From NCBI RefSeq assembly GCF_017353255.1, contig NZ_JAFMYU010000007.1, positions 186,001-250,000 on the forward strand: DNA of 64,000 nt. The letters are read 5' to 3'. Of the stretch, positions 25,445 through 32,629 are shown one piece after another. A model generated the notes under the pieces. It was not told where the DNA came from. It saw nothing but the letters and a program-made list of their open reading frames with translations, and did no database searches. Source of the stretch: Fibrella aquatilis (GTDB taxonomy: Bacteria; Bacteroidota; Bacteroidia; Cytophagales; Spirosomataceae). The position numbers and the translations under genes are program-made. Numbering within the stretch: position 1 is the first letter of the stretch; every line of letters starts with the position of its first letter.

Positions 25445-25774
25445 TTAAACTGCCTGCGTCAGCATCTGGAAGGAAATTGCCATGTGTGAAGCGTCGTAAA
25501 CGCACGCGCCATTGTGGATCAATAACACCTGCGGCGACTGGTGTTGCACGTCGAACGTTTCGGCCACCTGAGCTGACAGCGAACGGTTGGCCAATAGGTC
25601 GAGGTAATATGGCTTGATACCAGCGGCATCAGACCAATTGCGTTCCATACGGCTCAGGGCCATTGCGCTGATGGAGCAGGTAGTGCTGTGCTTAAAGATC
25701 AGCACGGGCTGTTCAGTTGATTCTTCCTTAATTTGGTCGAGTTGGGTAGCGTCGGTTAGCCTGGTCCAGTTCAT
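25445..25774 (-). CDS. YtxJ-family monothiol bacilliredoxin
   Basis: The 109-residue protein has a thioredoxin-like fold with the single-cysteine motif FKHSTTCSISAMAL (family: TCPIS/TCSIS), which defines YtxJ/BrxC bacilliredoxins. Such proteins reduce mixed disulfides between bacillithiol and proteins. The cis-proline segment is SPQVLLI near residue 83. It is cytoplasmic and monocistronic, ended by a Rho-independent terminator. The divergent neighbour at 25866 is a YfiT-type bacillithiol transferase, which strengthens the assignment. Confidence 0.88.
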   Translation of the reverse strand: MNWTRLTDATQLDQIKEESTEQPVLIFKHSTTCSISAMALSRMERNWSDAAGIKPYYLDLLANRSLSAQVAETFDVQHQSPQVLLIHNGACVYDASHMAISFQMLTQAV

Positions 25775-25808
25775 TGGTAGTTGGTTATTGTTGCACAGAA
25801 AAAGGTTT

Positions 25809-25837
25809 TTGGGCCTGAAAAGTTCAGCGTAACTTTC
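25809..25837 (+). promoter_or_regulatory. Candidate promoter TTG-N18-TAACTTTC
   Basis: TTG at 25809-25811 and TAACTTTC (7 of 8 to TAnnTTTG) at 25830-25837 are separated by 18 bp. The ATG of the YfiT-type gene follows 28 bp later. Confidence 0.45.
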
Positions 25838-25865
25838 CCGTCAATCGCTATTAAATCGCCGTTCC

Positions 25866-26402
25866 ATGCAAGATCTGGATGCCCTACGTTACCCCATTGG
25901 CGCGATGCCCGTCGCTCCCCCGCTGGCTGCTGGTCAGGCGCAGGGCTACGTGGCCGAGATTGCCGCGCTCCCCCGCAAATTGGCCCAACTCGTAGCTAGC
26001 TGGCCCGACGATCGGCTCGATACCCCCTACCGCCCCGAAGGCTGGACCGTGCGGCAGGTGGTGCATCACATGGCCGACAGTCACATGAACGCCTACATAC
26101 GCACCAAACTGGCCCTGACCGAAGAGAACCCGCGTATTAGCCCTTATGAGGAAGGTGAGTGGGCCAAACTCCCCGATTCGGCCTTGTCCATTACGCCATC
26201 GCTGACACTACTAACGGTGCTGCACGAACGCTGGGTAACCTGCCTCGATGCGCTGACCGACAACGATCTGGCACGTACGTATTACCACCCCGGCAGCGAG
26301 CGTACATATTCTGTAGCCGACGTGCTGGCCCTGTATGCCTGGCATGGCGAGCATCACTACCAGCATATCTACCGCCTGGCCGAACGGAACGGATGGGCGT
26401 AG
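25866..26402 (+). CDS. YfiT/DinB-family bacillithiol transferase-like protein
   Basis: The 178-residue protein is a four-helix DinB-fold metalloenzyme of the YfiT group, which begins DLDALRYPIG. The three metal-binding histidines can be placed in VRQVVHHMADSHMN and YAWHGEHHYQHI. Family members transfer bacillithiol to electrophiles or toxins. Length is normal (about 170-180). It faces the YtxJ-like gene divergently across a 91-bp gap, and a small membrane protein gene follows 31 bp after its stop. Confidence 0.88.
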   Translation: MQDLDALRYPIGAMPVAPPLAAGQAQGYVAEIAALPRKLAQLVASWPDDRLDTPYRPEGWTVRQVVHHMADSHMNAYIRTKLALTEENPRISPYEEGEWAKLPDSALSITPSLTLLTVLHERWVTCLDALTDNDLARTYYHPGSERTYSVADVLALYAWHGEHHYQHIYRLAERNGWA

Positions 26403-26433
26403 GCCACTGTTTCTGGATAAACACCCGTTTATT

Positions 26434-26583
26434 ATGCAGACCCTACTGATTTTCGTGCTTTTTGTGGCGGCGCTGGGTTATCTAGGCTGGCGAGGCTACC
26501 GGGCAATGGCCGCTAAACAGGCGGGCTGCGGTAAAGGTTGCGGTTGTGCTGCCGACAAAACGCAGTCATTCAATAAGATTTAG
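26434..26583 (+). CDS. Small Cys-rich membrane protein (FeoB-associated type)
   Basis: This 49-residue protein starts at the ATG 26434; a longer in-frame extension upstream overlaps the previous gene and is not real. It has one transmembrane helix (TLLIFVLFVAALGYLGW) followed by a basic turn and a cysteine cluster CGKGCGCA. That layout matches the FeoB-associated Cys-rich membrane protein family. No feoA/feoB gene is nearby. It may bind metal; co-transcription with the bacillithiol transferase gene is likely. Confidence 0.7.
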   Translation: MQTLLIFVLFVAALGYLGWRGYRAMAAKQAGCGKGCGCAADKTQSFNKI

Positions 26584-26600
26584 GAGGTCAGAAAAATCAT

Positions 26601-26662
26601 AAATAGAAAGCGGATGGTTCGATGGGATTATGATCCCTTATCGAACCATCCGCTTTCTATTT
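26601..26662. repeat. Palindrome enclosing a start codon
   Basis: A perfect 23-bp inverted repeat (26601-26623 and 26640-26662) has a 16-nt loop that contains the ATG (26630-26632) of the DUF4403 gene. The right arm encodes the n-region of its signal peptide. If formed in mRNA, the hairpin would place the start codon in the loop. Confidence 0.85.
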
Positions 26663-28012
26663 ATCACGCTACTCATCGGTCTGGCCATTGGCTGTAATCG
26701 GGTAAAGCCTAAACCGCCTCAGGCGGGAGGCTATGATGACGCTATTCCGCCTGTGCGGTCGTTTTTGGCTGGCCCAATCACCTTCCGGCTTCGTAGTTTG
26801 GAGGACAAGATCAATGCGGCGCTGAAATCCGAAATTGTAAACACTGAAAAAGTAGAAGGCAGCGCCGTAACGTTGCGGGTTATTCGCACGGGCCGGATCA
26901 GGCTGCGCTATACCAATCACCGGGTCACGTTTTCGGCACCGCTCAGCGTCTGGCTTGACAATCCACTGCGGTTGAATAAGAAAAAGCGAGCCACCCACCC
27001 ACTCTGCAAATTAGCCGTGCAGTTCCAAAGCCCCTTGCAGGTATCGAGCGACTGGCGATTGTCGACACGGGTGAAATTTGTAGACTACACCTGGATCGAG
27101 ACACCCAAAGTGCGTATTCTGGGCATCAATATACCCGTGCAGCGCATTGCCGAAAAAGCCCTTGCCAAGCGCCGGGCCTACATCGAGTCGGCGATTGACG
27201 CGGCGGTGCATGATGAACTACGCCTCGACAAACAGGTGCGCCCCGTTTGGCTTGACCTGCAAAAGCCCCTGTTGCTGACCAAAAAACCAGATACGCTCTG
27301 GCTGGTGCCCACGCCATTCAGCGTAGCCGTTGGCGACGTGACCGGTAGCGAAACCACCCTCACCATTCCTATTCGGGTGGCGTTTTATACTAGCACGCAT
27401 CTGGGACCAAAGCCATCTGTGCCCCTTAACCGGGTGCTGCCCGCCGTACGGAAAGATCACCACGTACGGCAGGTATCTGATATACAGGTGCTGAGTCTGT
27501 TGCCTTATTCCGACATTAATCGGGTGCTGACAAAAACCATTGTAAAACAAAAAATGAGCCTAATGGGGGGGACGCTGAAAATCAGAAAAGCAGTCGTTTA
27601 TGGCGCACAGCATTCGCTCGTGATCCGCACCGATGTGGGCGGGACCGTAAACGGAACGCTGTATTTTCGAGGTCAGCCCGCCTATGATACCTTGTCTAAC
27701 ACGCTGCTAGTTAAGGATATAGATTTCGATATTGAAACGGAAGAGCGCCTCCTGCGCACCGCCGACTGGCTGCTGCACGACCGCATGAAAGACACGCTGC
27801 AACGGGCGCTGCACATACCGCTCCGCACGCAGGTGCTAAGCTTGCCGGGCCTGATTGGCCGGGCTTTTGAACAGGGCAAAGTAGGCCGCAAAAACGACCT
27901 GGCCATTCAGTCATTTCGCTTTATTCCCCAGCGCTTCGCCATCCGCCCCGAAGGCATCCAGATTCTCCTGAAAGTAGAAGCCCAGGCCGCGTTTTCGGTG
28001 AATAAACTGTAG
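26630..28012 (+). CDS. DUF4403 family lipoprotein
   Basis: The 460-residue protein has a lipoprotein signal (RFLFITLLIGLAIGC) and the features of DUF4403: SFLAGPITFRLRSLEDKINAAL near the start, a repeated beta-rich domain, and IPVQRIAEKALAKRR followed by DAAVHDELRLDKQVRPVW. The family has no known function; its architecture resembles lipid-binding tubular lipoproteins. Its start codon lies in the loop of a 23-bp palindrome. A second element begins directly after its stop. Confidence 0.85.
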   Translation: MIPYRTIRFLFITLLIGLAIGCNRVKPKPPQAGGYDDAIPPVRSFLAGPITFRLRSLEDKINAALKSEIVNTEKVEGSAVTLRVIRTGRIRLRYTNHRVTFSAPLSVWLDNPLRLNKKKRATHPLCKLAVQFQSPLQVSSDWRLSTRVKFVDYTWIETPKVRILGINIPVQRIAEKALAKRRAYIESAIDAAVHDELRLDKQVRPVWLDLQKPLLLTKKPDTLWLVPTPFSVAVGDVTGSETTLTIPIRVAFYTSTHLGPKPSVPLNRVLPAVRKDHHVRQVSDIQVLSLLPYSDINRVLTKTIVKQKMSLMGGTLKIRKAVVYGAQHSLVIRTDVGGTVNGTLYFRGQPAYDTLSNTLLVKDIDFDIETEERLLRTADWLLHDRMKDTLQRALHIPLRTQVLSLPGLIGRAFEQGKVGRKNDLAIQSFRFIPQRFAIRPEGIQILLKVEAQAAFSVNKL

Positions 28013-28013
28013 G

Positions 28014-28124
28014 GATTTACGATTTACGAGGTACGAATTACGATTTTTGCTGACGCGTCAACCTATCGTGCGTAAGCTGATGCGTCAGCAACAATCGTAA
28101 ATCGTACCTCGTAAATCGTAAATC
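28014..28124. repeat. Composite palindrome, 'GATTTACGATTTACGAGG' family
   Basis: Arms of 43 bp (28014-28056 and 28082-28124) differ at two bases. The inner module GTTGCTGACGC also occurs at 47794 and 61883 under other outer arms. The loop contains TGCGTAAGCT (28069-28078). It ends two bases before the TTG start of the HipA-like gene. Confidence 0.92.
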
Positions 28125-28126
28125 AG

Positions 28127-28921
28127 TTGGACTCTCCTATCCGCTCCGTCCGGGTTACGCGCTATGTTACGCCGCTGCGTGAGGGCGGGTCGTTGCCGGC
28201 GCTGGCCGAAGCTGACGACGGCTTCTTGTACGTACTTAAATTCAGGGGGGCCGGGCAGGGGCTGAAGGCGCTTGTGGCCGAACTCATTGCAGGCGAACTG
28301 GCCCGCACCCTAGGCCTGCGGATGCCCGAAATTGTGTTTGCCCAACTCGATGAAGCCTTTGGCCGTACCGAACCTGACGAAGAAATTCAGGATCTGCTGA
28401 AGGCCAGTACGGGCCTGAACATGGGTATCCATTACCTCTCCGGGGCCATCACTTTCGACCCGCTGGTAACCACCCTTCCCGCCCGGCTGGCCTCGCAAAT
28501 TGTGTGGCTCGACTGTTTCGTGACCAACGTAGATCGCACCGCCCGCAACACCAATATGCTGATCTGGCACAAGGAACTCTGGCTTATTGACCACGGCGCG
28601 GCACTCTATTTTCACCATAGTGGTCAACCCTGGCAGGAGCAAAGCCGACGGCCGTTTGTGCCCGTAAAAGACCATGTGTTGCTGTCGCAAGCATCTGAAT
28701 TAGAGACGGTTGATGCGGAATATCGCCAGCTGCTCACGCCTGAACGCATCGCCGACATCGTTGATCTGGTGCCCAACGAATGGCTGGTAGACGCCAACGA
28801 CCCCGACGCCGAATCGGCGGCCGAACGCCGGGCGGTTTACGTCGGATTTTTGCAGGATCGGCTGGCCCATTCTCATCTTTTTGTTCAGGAAGCAATCAAC
28901 GCCCGCCATGCACGTATTTGA
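28127..28921 (+). CDS. HipA-like kinase domain protein (HipA_2 type)
   Basis: The 264-residue protein begins at a TTG (28127) right after a palindrome; the N-terminus SPIRSVRVTRYVTPLREGGS aligns with family starts, and no ATG is available upstream. It has the HipA kinase-like features LYVLKFRGAGQG (ATP-binding lysine), AELIAGELARTLGLRMPE, LDCFVTNVDRTARNTNML (catalytic D...N) and LWLIDHGAALYF (metal-binding Asp). It lacks the HipB partner of classic toxins. The downstream DUF3037 gene overlaps it by 14 bp, a recurrent pair. Substrate unknown. Confidence 0.88.
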   Translation: MDSPIRSVRVTRYVTPLREGGSLPALAEADDGFLYVLKFRGAGQGLKALVAELIAGELARTLGLRMPEIVFAQLDEAFGRTEPDEEIQDLLKASTGLNMGIHYLSGAITFDPLVTTLPARLASQIVWLDCFVTNVDRTARNTNMLIWHKELWLIDHGAALYFHHSGQPWQEQSRRPFVPVKDHVLLSQASELETVDAEYRQLLTPERIADIVDLVPNEWLVDANDPDAESAAERRAVYVGFLQDRLAHSHLFVQEAINARHARI

Positions 28922-29282
28922 ATACGCGGTCATCCGCGTGGTGCCCCGGGTTGAGCGCGAAGAATTCCTGAATGTAGGCGTGATCCTCTACTGCGCCGCC
29001 CAGGGTTTTCTGCAAACAAGGCACTACCTGCCCGAAGATCGCCTCCGCGCTTTTTCGCCCGAAGTAGACCTTGACGAGCTACACGCCCGGCTCGATTCGT
29101 TCAACAAAATCTGCGCTGGCCGCGCCACGGGCGGGCCTATTGGTCAACTTGCCCCGGCGGCCCGGTTTCGCTGGCTCACCGCCACCCGTAGCACCGTAAT
29201 TCAGGCCTCCGCCGTTCACCCCGGCCTATGCACCGACGCCGCCGAAACGCTGGCGAGGTTGTTTGGGGAGTTGGTAGAATGA
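28908..29282 (+). CDS. DUF3037 family protein
   Basis: The 124-residue protein starts at the ATG 28908, overlapping the HipA-like gene by 14 bp. The family signature is visible: FEYAVIRVVPRVEREEFLNVGVIL, then LDELHARLDSFNKIC and a final RFRWLTATRSTVIQ region. DUF3037 proteins are commonly coupled to HipA-like kinases and may be their partner or substrate; this is inference from gene neighbourhood. No signal peptide. Confidence 0.87.
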   Translation: MHVFEYAVIRVVPRVEREEFLNVGVILYCAAQGFLQTRHYLPEDRLRAFSPEVDLDELHARLDSFNKICAGRATGGPIGQLAPAARFRWLTATRSTVIQASAVHPGLCTDAAETLARLFGELVE

Positions 29283-29283
29283 G

Positions 29284-29358
29284 GGAGGAAAGGGAAGAGG
29301 GGGAGGCTGACGCCAGCGTATTGCTTATGTGTCAGCCTCCCCTTCCTCCCTTTCCTCC
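29284..29358. repeat. Composite palindrome, 'GGAGGAAAGGG' family
   Basis: Arms of 28 bp (29284-29311 and 29331-29358) differ at two bases. The loop contains AGCGTATT (29315-29322). It separates convergent genes (DUF3037 and the AlkA-type gene). The outer word is shared with 48347-48449. Confidence 0.88.
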
Positions 29359-29362
29359 CCTT

Positions 29363-29992
29363 CTAGGGTTTCCACCGCCACAGGTACCGGCAGGCGAGGG
29401 TGCGGTGGGGTTGCCAGGGCTGGGCTATGTCGTGGAGGCGGCGGATGAGGGGGCGGCCCGTTTCGGTGAGGTCGTACGCACGGATCATCTTTTGGCGAAT
29501 TACCAGATCATCGACCGGAAACACGTCGGGGCGGTCGAGTACAAACATCAGCAGCATCTCTACCGTCCACCGGCCAACGCCCTTGATAGGAGTAAGATAC
29601 GCAATAATGGCCTCATCGTCAAGCGATTGCACGTAGTCAAAATCCAGCGAGTTGGTCAGGGCGAACTCGGCCACGCTGTGCATGTACTTGATTTTCTGAA
29701 ACGACAGCCCGGCTGTGCGGAGGTCTTCTACCGTGGCCTCTGATAGCTGTTTGGGGCTGGGATAGCCCTCGGCTTCGGCGGTTTGGCTGAAGAGCATCCT
29801 GAACCGGCGGAAGATGGCGTCGGCGGCTTTGGTAGAAATCTGCTGCGACACGATGCTTTCCAGCAGGGCTACATACAGCCGGTCATGTTCGGGAATATCG
29901 TCGTGGGCGTGGGCGGGTTTGGGGGCTTCGGTAATGGCAATCAGATTGGCCAGAACGGGGTCCTGGCGCAGGTGGTCGAGGGCAGTTTGCAT
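29363..29992 (-). CDS. DNA-3-methyladenine glycosylase II family (AlkA type)
   Basis: The 209-residue protein is a helix-hairpin-helix-GPD DNA glycosylase. Visible features are LLESIVSQQISTKAADAIFRRF, the hairpin LTPIKGVGRWTVEMLLMF, and the catalytic aspartate in VFPVDDLVIRQKM. It excises alkylated bases in base-excision repair. The ATG follows a TAGGTTTG box by four bases, the leaderless module. The TA of that box is part of the stop codon of the gene upstream (30002-31210), so independent transcription from within the previous gene's end is likely. Confidence 0.92.
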   Translation of the reverse strand: MQTALDHLRQDPVLANLIAITEAPKPAHAHDDIPEHDRLYVALLESIVSQQISTKAADAIFRRFRMLFSQTAEAEGYPSPKQLSEATVEDLRTAGLSFQKIKYMHSVAEFALTNSLDFDYVQSLDDEAIIAYLTPIKGVGRWTVEMLLMFVLDRPDVFPVDDLVIRQKMIRAYDLTETGRPLIRRLHDIAQPWQPHRTLACRYLWRWKP

Positions 29993-29996
29993 AGGG

Positions 29997-30004
29997 CAAA
30001 CCTA
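29997..30004 (-). promoter_or_regulatory. Leaderless start module TAGGTTTG-CCCT-ATG
   Basis: On the minus strand TAGGTTTG is followed by CCCT and the ATG of the AlkA-type gene. Its first three bases are the TAG stop of the gene at 30002-31210, so promoter box and stop codon overlap. Confidence 0.6.
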
Positions 30005-31210
30005 CCGATTTTTATACTGCTTCCGAAGTGTACTCACCACCGAACCACCCGCCCCGCTCACCAGATCGGAGCGCAATTGGCTAGGGGTAGGGGGTGTGCC
30101 CGTCAGGGTCAGGAGGGTATGGCCGTTGAGGGCGCGTTCGTCACCGCTGAACGTTTCCCAGGTGCCGGTCCAGTCGCGGGTGAGGTAGTCAGTGTCGGTC
30201 CAGACTACGGCATCGGTCTGGGTATCTACTCCCCGTAGTTGCAGCGACAGCCGCGCTTCAACGTGGTGCGTGTAGGTCGTGATAACCCCCTTTACCTTTT
30301 CCAGCACGTCGACTACGGTTGAGTCGTTGATGCGTTTTACGCCCACCTTATATAGCTGGTTGCTTTCTACGGTCTGTGTTTTGGTGGTAACGTGTTCATC
30401 GTAAGGCACATACCGGCTCACCAGATACTGCACCGTTTCGGCAATGGGCTGCCCGTCGAAGAGGCGATATTCCCCGTCGGGCGTCACCTCGATCTGATCG
30501 GGCTGATAGAGGTGCACAAACGGTGCCGGTGTGCTGTTTTTCACCAGACTGGCAAACACCGACTGCCCCAGGTCGCGGGTATCGTCGGGGGCAAACTCGC
30601 GGGTTTGGGTGGGTGGCTCCACCAGCACCCGCAACAGCCCGAACGACGAAACGACCAAGCGTTTCTGGCTGGCATCGAGGTAGTTAGGTTCCCAGTTTAG
30701 GGCCTGCCCATACTGCTCGTAGGCTTCGCGGGCGGCAAAGCGGTCGGTTTCGCGGTGGGCGTAGGCGGCTTCGGCCAGGGCATAGCGTTCGGCAGCGGCC
30801 AGTTGGCGGGTTTCGGCCAGGTGGGTATCGTAGTCAGCAGGGTAGGGGGCCAGCCAGTTGGTGTCGGCCTGCGCGTCGGGACGGGTCAGGGTTTGGCGGG
30901 CCTCGTCGGTCATAGTTTGCAGGGTTCTGTATTCGGCATAGACGGCCTCCCAGCGGAATGGCATGGCTGTGTTGGCGCTCAGCCGCCGAATGGTTTCCTG
31001 ATGCTCCGCATAGCCTTTGGCAAAGGCCTGCTGCAACACCAGCGCGGCTAGTTCATGCCCACGATTGCTCCAGCCCTTTTTCTGGGCCAACCGGGTGCTG
31101 GCTTTCTGAACGGCTTCGGCATAGTCGCCGCGCCGATAAGCTGTTTTGCCGCTGTTACAGGCGCTTAGCCCGGCGGTAAGTAAGAGTGCGTATAAAATGG
31201 ACCGGCCCAT
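30002..31210 (-). CDS. Uncharacterised lipoprotein
   Basis: The 402-residue protein has a lipoprotein signal with lipobox LSAC (ILYALLLTAGLSAC). The N-terminal half is helical and TPR-like (YRRGDYAEAVQKASTRLAQK and AYAHRETDRFAAREAYEQYGQAL). The C-terminal half is beta-rich, ending VVSTLRKQYKNR. I do not recognise a named family. Outer-membrane location is inferred from the signal. It lies directly upstream of the AlkA-type gene, without a clear functional link. Confidence 0.75.
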   Translation of the reverse strand: MGRSILYALLLTAGLSACNSGKTAYRRGDYAEAVQKASTRLAQKKGWSNRGHELAALVLQQAFAKGYAEHQETIRRLSANTAMPFRWEAVYAEYRTLQTMTDEARQTLTRPDAQADTNWLAPYPADYDTHLAETRQLAAAERYALAEAAYAHRETDRFAAREAYEQYGQALNWEPNYLDASQKRLVVSSFGLLRVLVEPPTQTREFAPDDTRDLGQSVFASLVKNSTPAPFVHLYQPDQIEVTPDGEYRLFDGQPIAETVQYLVSRYVPYDEHVTTKTQTVESNQLYKVGVKRINDSTVVDVLEKVKGVITTYTHHVEARLSLQLRGVDTQTDAVVWTDTDYLTRDWTGTWETFSGDERALNGHTLLTLTGTPPTPSQLRSDLVSGAGGSVVSTLRKQYKNR

Positions 31211-31273
31211 AACTTAATCCCCGATATTTGGCCGTTCGACACGTTTTTAACTTGTTGGTTTAACAAAAAATAA

Positions 31274-31420
31274 GTTTTCAGTTGCTTCGCGCTTTGGCGT
31301 AGCCCCCCGCCCTAAAGGGTGCCTGCTGGCGCATGAGTACACCTCTGGCGAAGCTATTCATGCGCCAGCAGGCACCCTTTAGGGCGGGGGGCTACGCCAA
31401 AGCGCGAAGCAACTGAAAAC
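31274..31420. repeat. Perfect 63-bp palindrome
   Basis: Arms 31274-31336 and 31358-31420 are perfect 63-bp inverted repeats with a 21-nt loop, the longest in the window. The inner part is GC-rich (GTAGCCCCCCGCCC); the outer part is GTTTTCAGTTGCTTCGCGC. It occupies the divergent gap between the lipoprotein gene and corA and ends 18 bp before the TTG start of corA. Confidence 0.95.
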
Positions 31421-31438
31421 TGAAAACCCCTTCCCCCC

Positions 31439-32533
31439 TTGTCACGTCGCCGGAATAAATCGTTTAAGACCCAGGTCGGCACTTCGCCGGGTACGCTCAC
31501 GTATGTGGGGCAGGAAATAGACCATGCTACGCACATTCAGCGGATCGAGTACAACGAAACCGACTACAACGTCGACGATTCGGGAAAGCTGAGTGCCTGC
31601 AAACTGCCCAACGGCGGTGCACCGCATGTGCTGTGGCTCGACGTAGACGGCATCCACGAAGCGCCGGTGGTAGCTACGCTGGGGCACCAGTTTCGGTTGC
31701 ACCCGTTGCTGCTGGAAGACGTAATGAACACCGAGCAGAAGCCCAAAGTCGACTTTTATGACGACGACCGGGTAAGCTCTCCGGTGATCTACGTGACCAT
31801 GAAAATGTTGCACCACGACCCCCGGCAGCATGAAGTAGACGCCGAACACGTCAGCTTTGTGCTGGGGCCAACGTTTCTGCTTTCATTTCAGGAAGAACGT
31901 ACCGGCGACATTTTTACGCCGGTGCTGGAGCGCATCAGGGCGTCGGCGGGCAAAACGCGGCGCAATGGTCCCGACTACCTGCTCTATTCGCTCATGGACC
32001 TGATTGTAGATAATTATTTTGTGGTCCTAGACAACATCGGCGAAAAATTGGACGCCGTCGAAGACCGGATTGTGCAGGAACTGGCTGGCCGCGAAACGCT
32101 CAGTATGCTTTACGCCCTGAAACGCGAAATCACGATCATGCGCCGCTATGTGTCGCCCCTGCGCGACATGCTCAATGCCCTGCAACGCGAAGAATCGGCC
32201 CTGATCAAAGACCACACCGACCCGTTTCTCCGCGACCTTGCCGACCACGTCAATCAGATCGTAGACACGCTGGATACCTACCGCGAACTGATCCCCGGCC
32301 TGCTCGACGTGTACCTCTCTACCACCAGCAACCGGATGAACGCGGTGATGAAAACGTTGACGGTGATGTCGTCTATTTTCCTGCCACTCACCTTCATTGC
32401 GGGCATCTATGGCATGAACTTCGACAACATGCCCGAACTCCACACCCGTACCGGCTATTTCTGGGCACTGGGCGTGATGGGAGCTATTTTTGTGGGTATG
32501 ATCGTCTACTTCCGGAAGCAGAAGTGGATATAA
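31439..32533 (+). CDS. corA: Magnesium/cobalt transporter CorA
   Basis: The 364-residue protein has a cytoplasmic N-terminal domain rich in acidic residues, a long stalk helix (about 200-300) and two C-terminal transmembrane helices. The selectivity motif is YGMNF (GMN) and the second helix ends YFRKQKW. The start is TTG at 31439 (LSRRRNKSFKTQVG); no ATG is found upstream before the palindrome. It forms a pentameric divalent-cation channel in the inner membrane. Confidence 0.94.
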   Translation: MSRRRNKSFKTQVGTSPGTLTYVGQEIDHATHIQRIEYNETDYNVDDSGKLSACKLPNGGAPHVLWLDVDGIHEAPVVATLGHQFRLHPLLLEDVMNTEQKPKVDFYDDDRVSSPVIYVTMKMLHHDPRQHEVDAEHVSFVLGPTFLLSFQEERTGDIFTPVLERIRASAGKTRRNGPDYLLYSLMDLIVDNYFVVLDNIGEKLDAVEDRIVQELAGRETLSMLYALKREITIMRRYVSPLRDMLNALQREESALIKDHTDPFLRDLADHVNQIVDTLDTYRELIPGLLDVYLSTTSNRMNAVMKTLTVMSSIFLPLTFIAGIYGMNFDNMPELHTRTGYFWALGVMGAIFVGMIVYFRKQKWI

Positions 32534-32545
32534 TGTTTAATTAAG

Positions 32546-32611
32546 AATTAAGAATTAAGAATGATATCTTACCTGATTTGTCGATTGCGAAGCCATTCTT
32601 AATTCTTAATT
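32546..32611. repeat. Composite palindrome, 'AAGAATTAAGAATTAAG' family
   Basis: Core arms of 18 bp (32546-32563 and 32594-32611) are perfect; the tandem word AGAATTA extends outward on both sides. It lies between corA and murF-alr on the same strand and ends 18 bp before the TTG start of murF-alr. Confidence 0.85.
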
Positions 32612-32629
32612 CTGCATTCTTAATTTATC

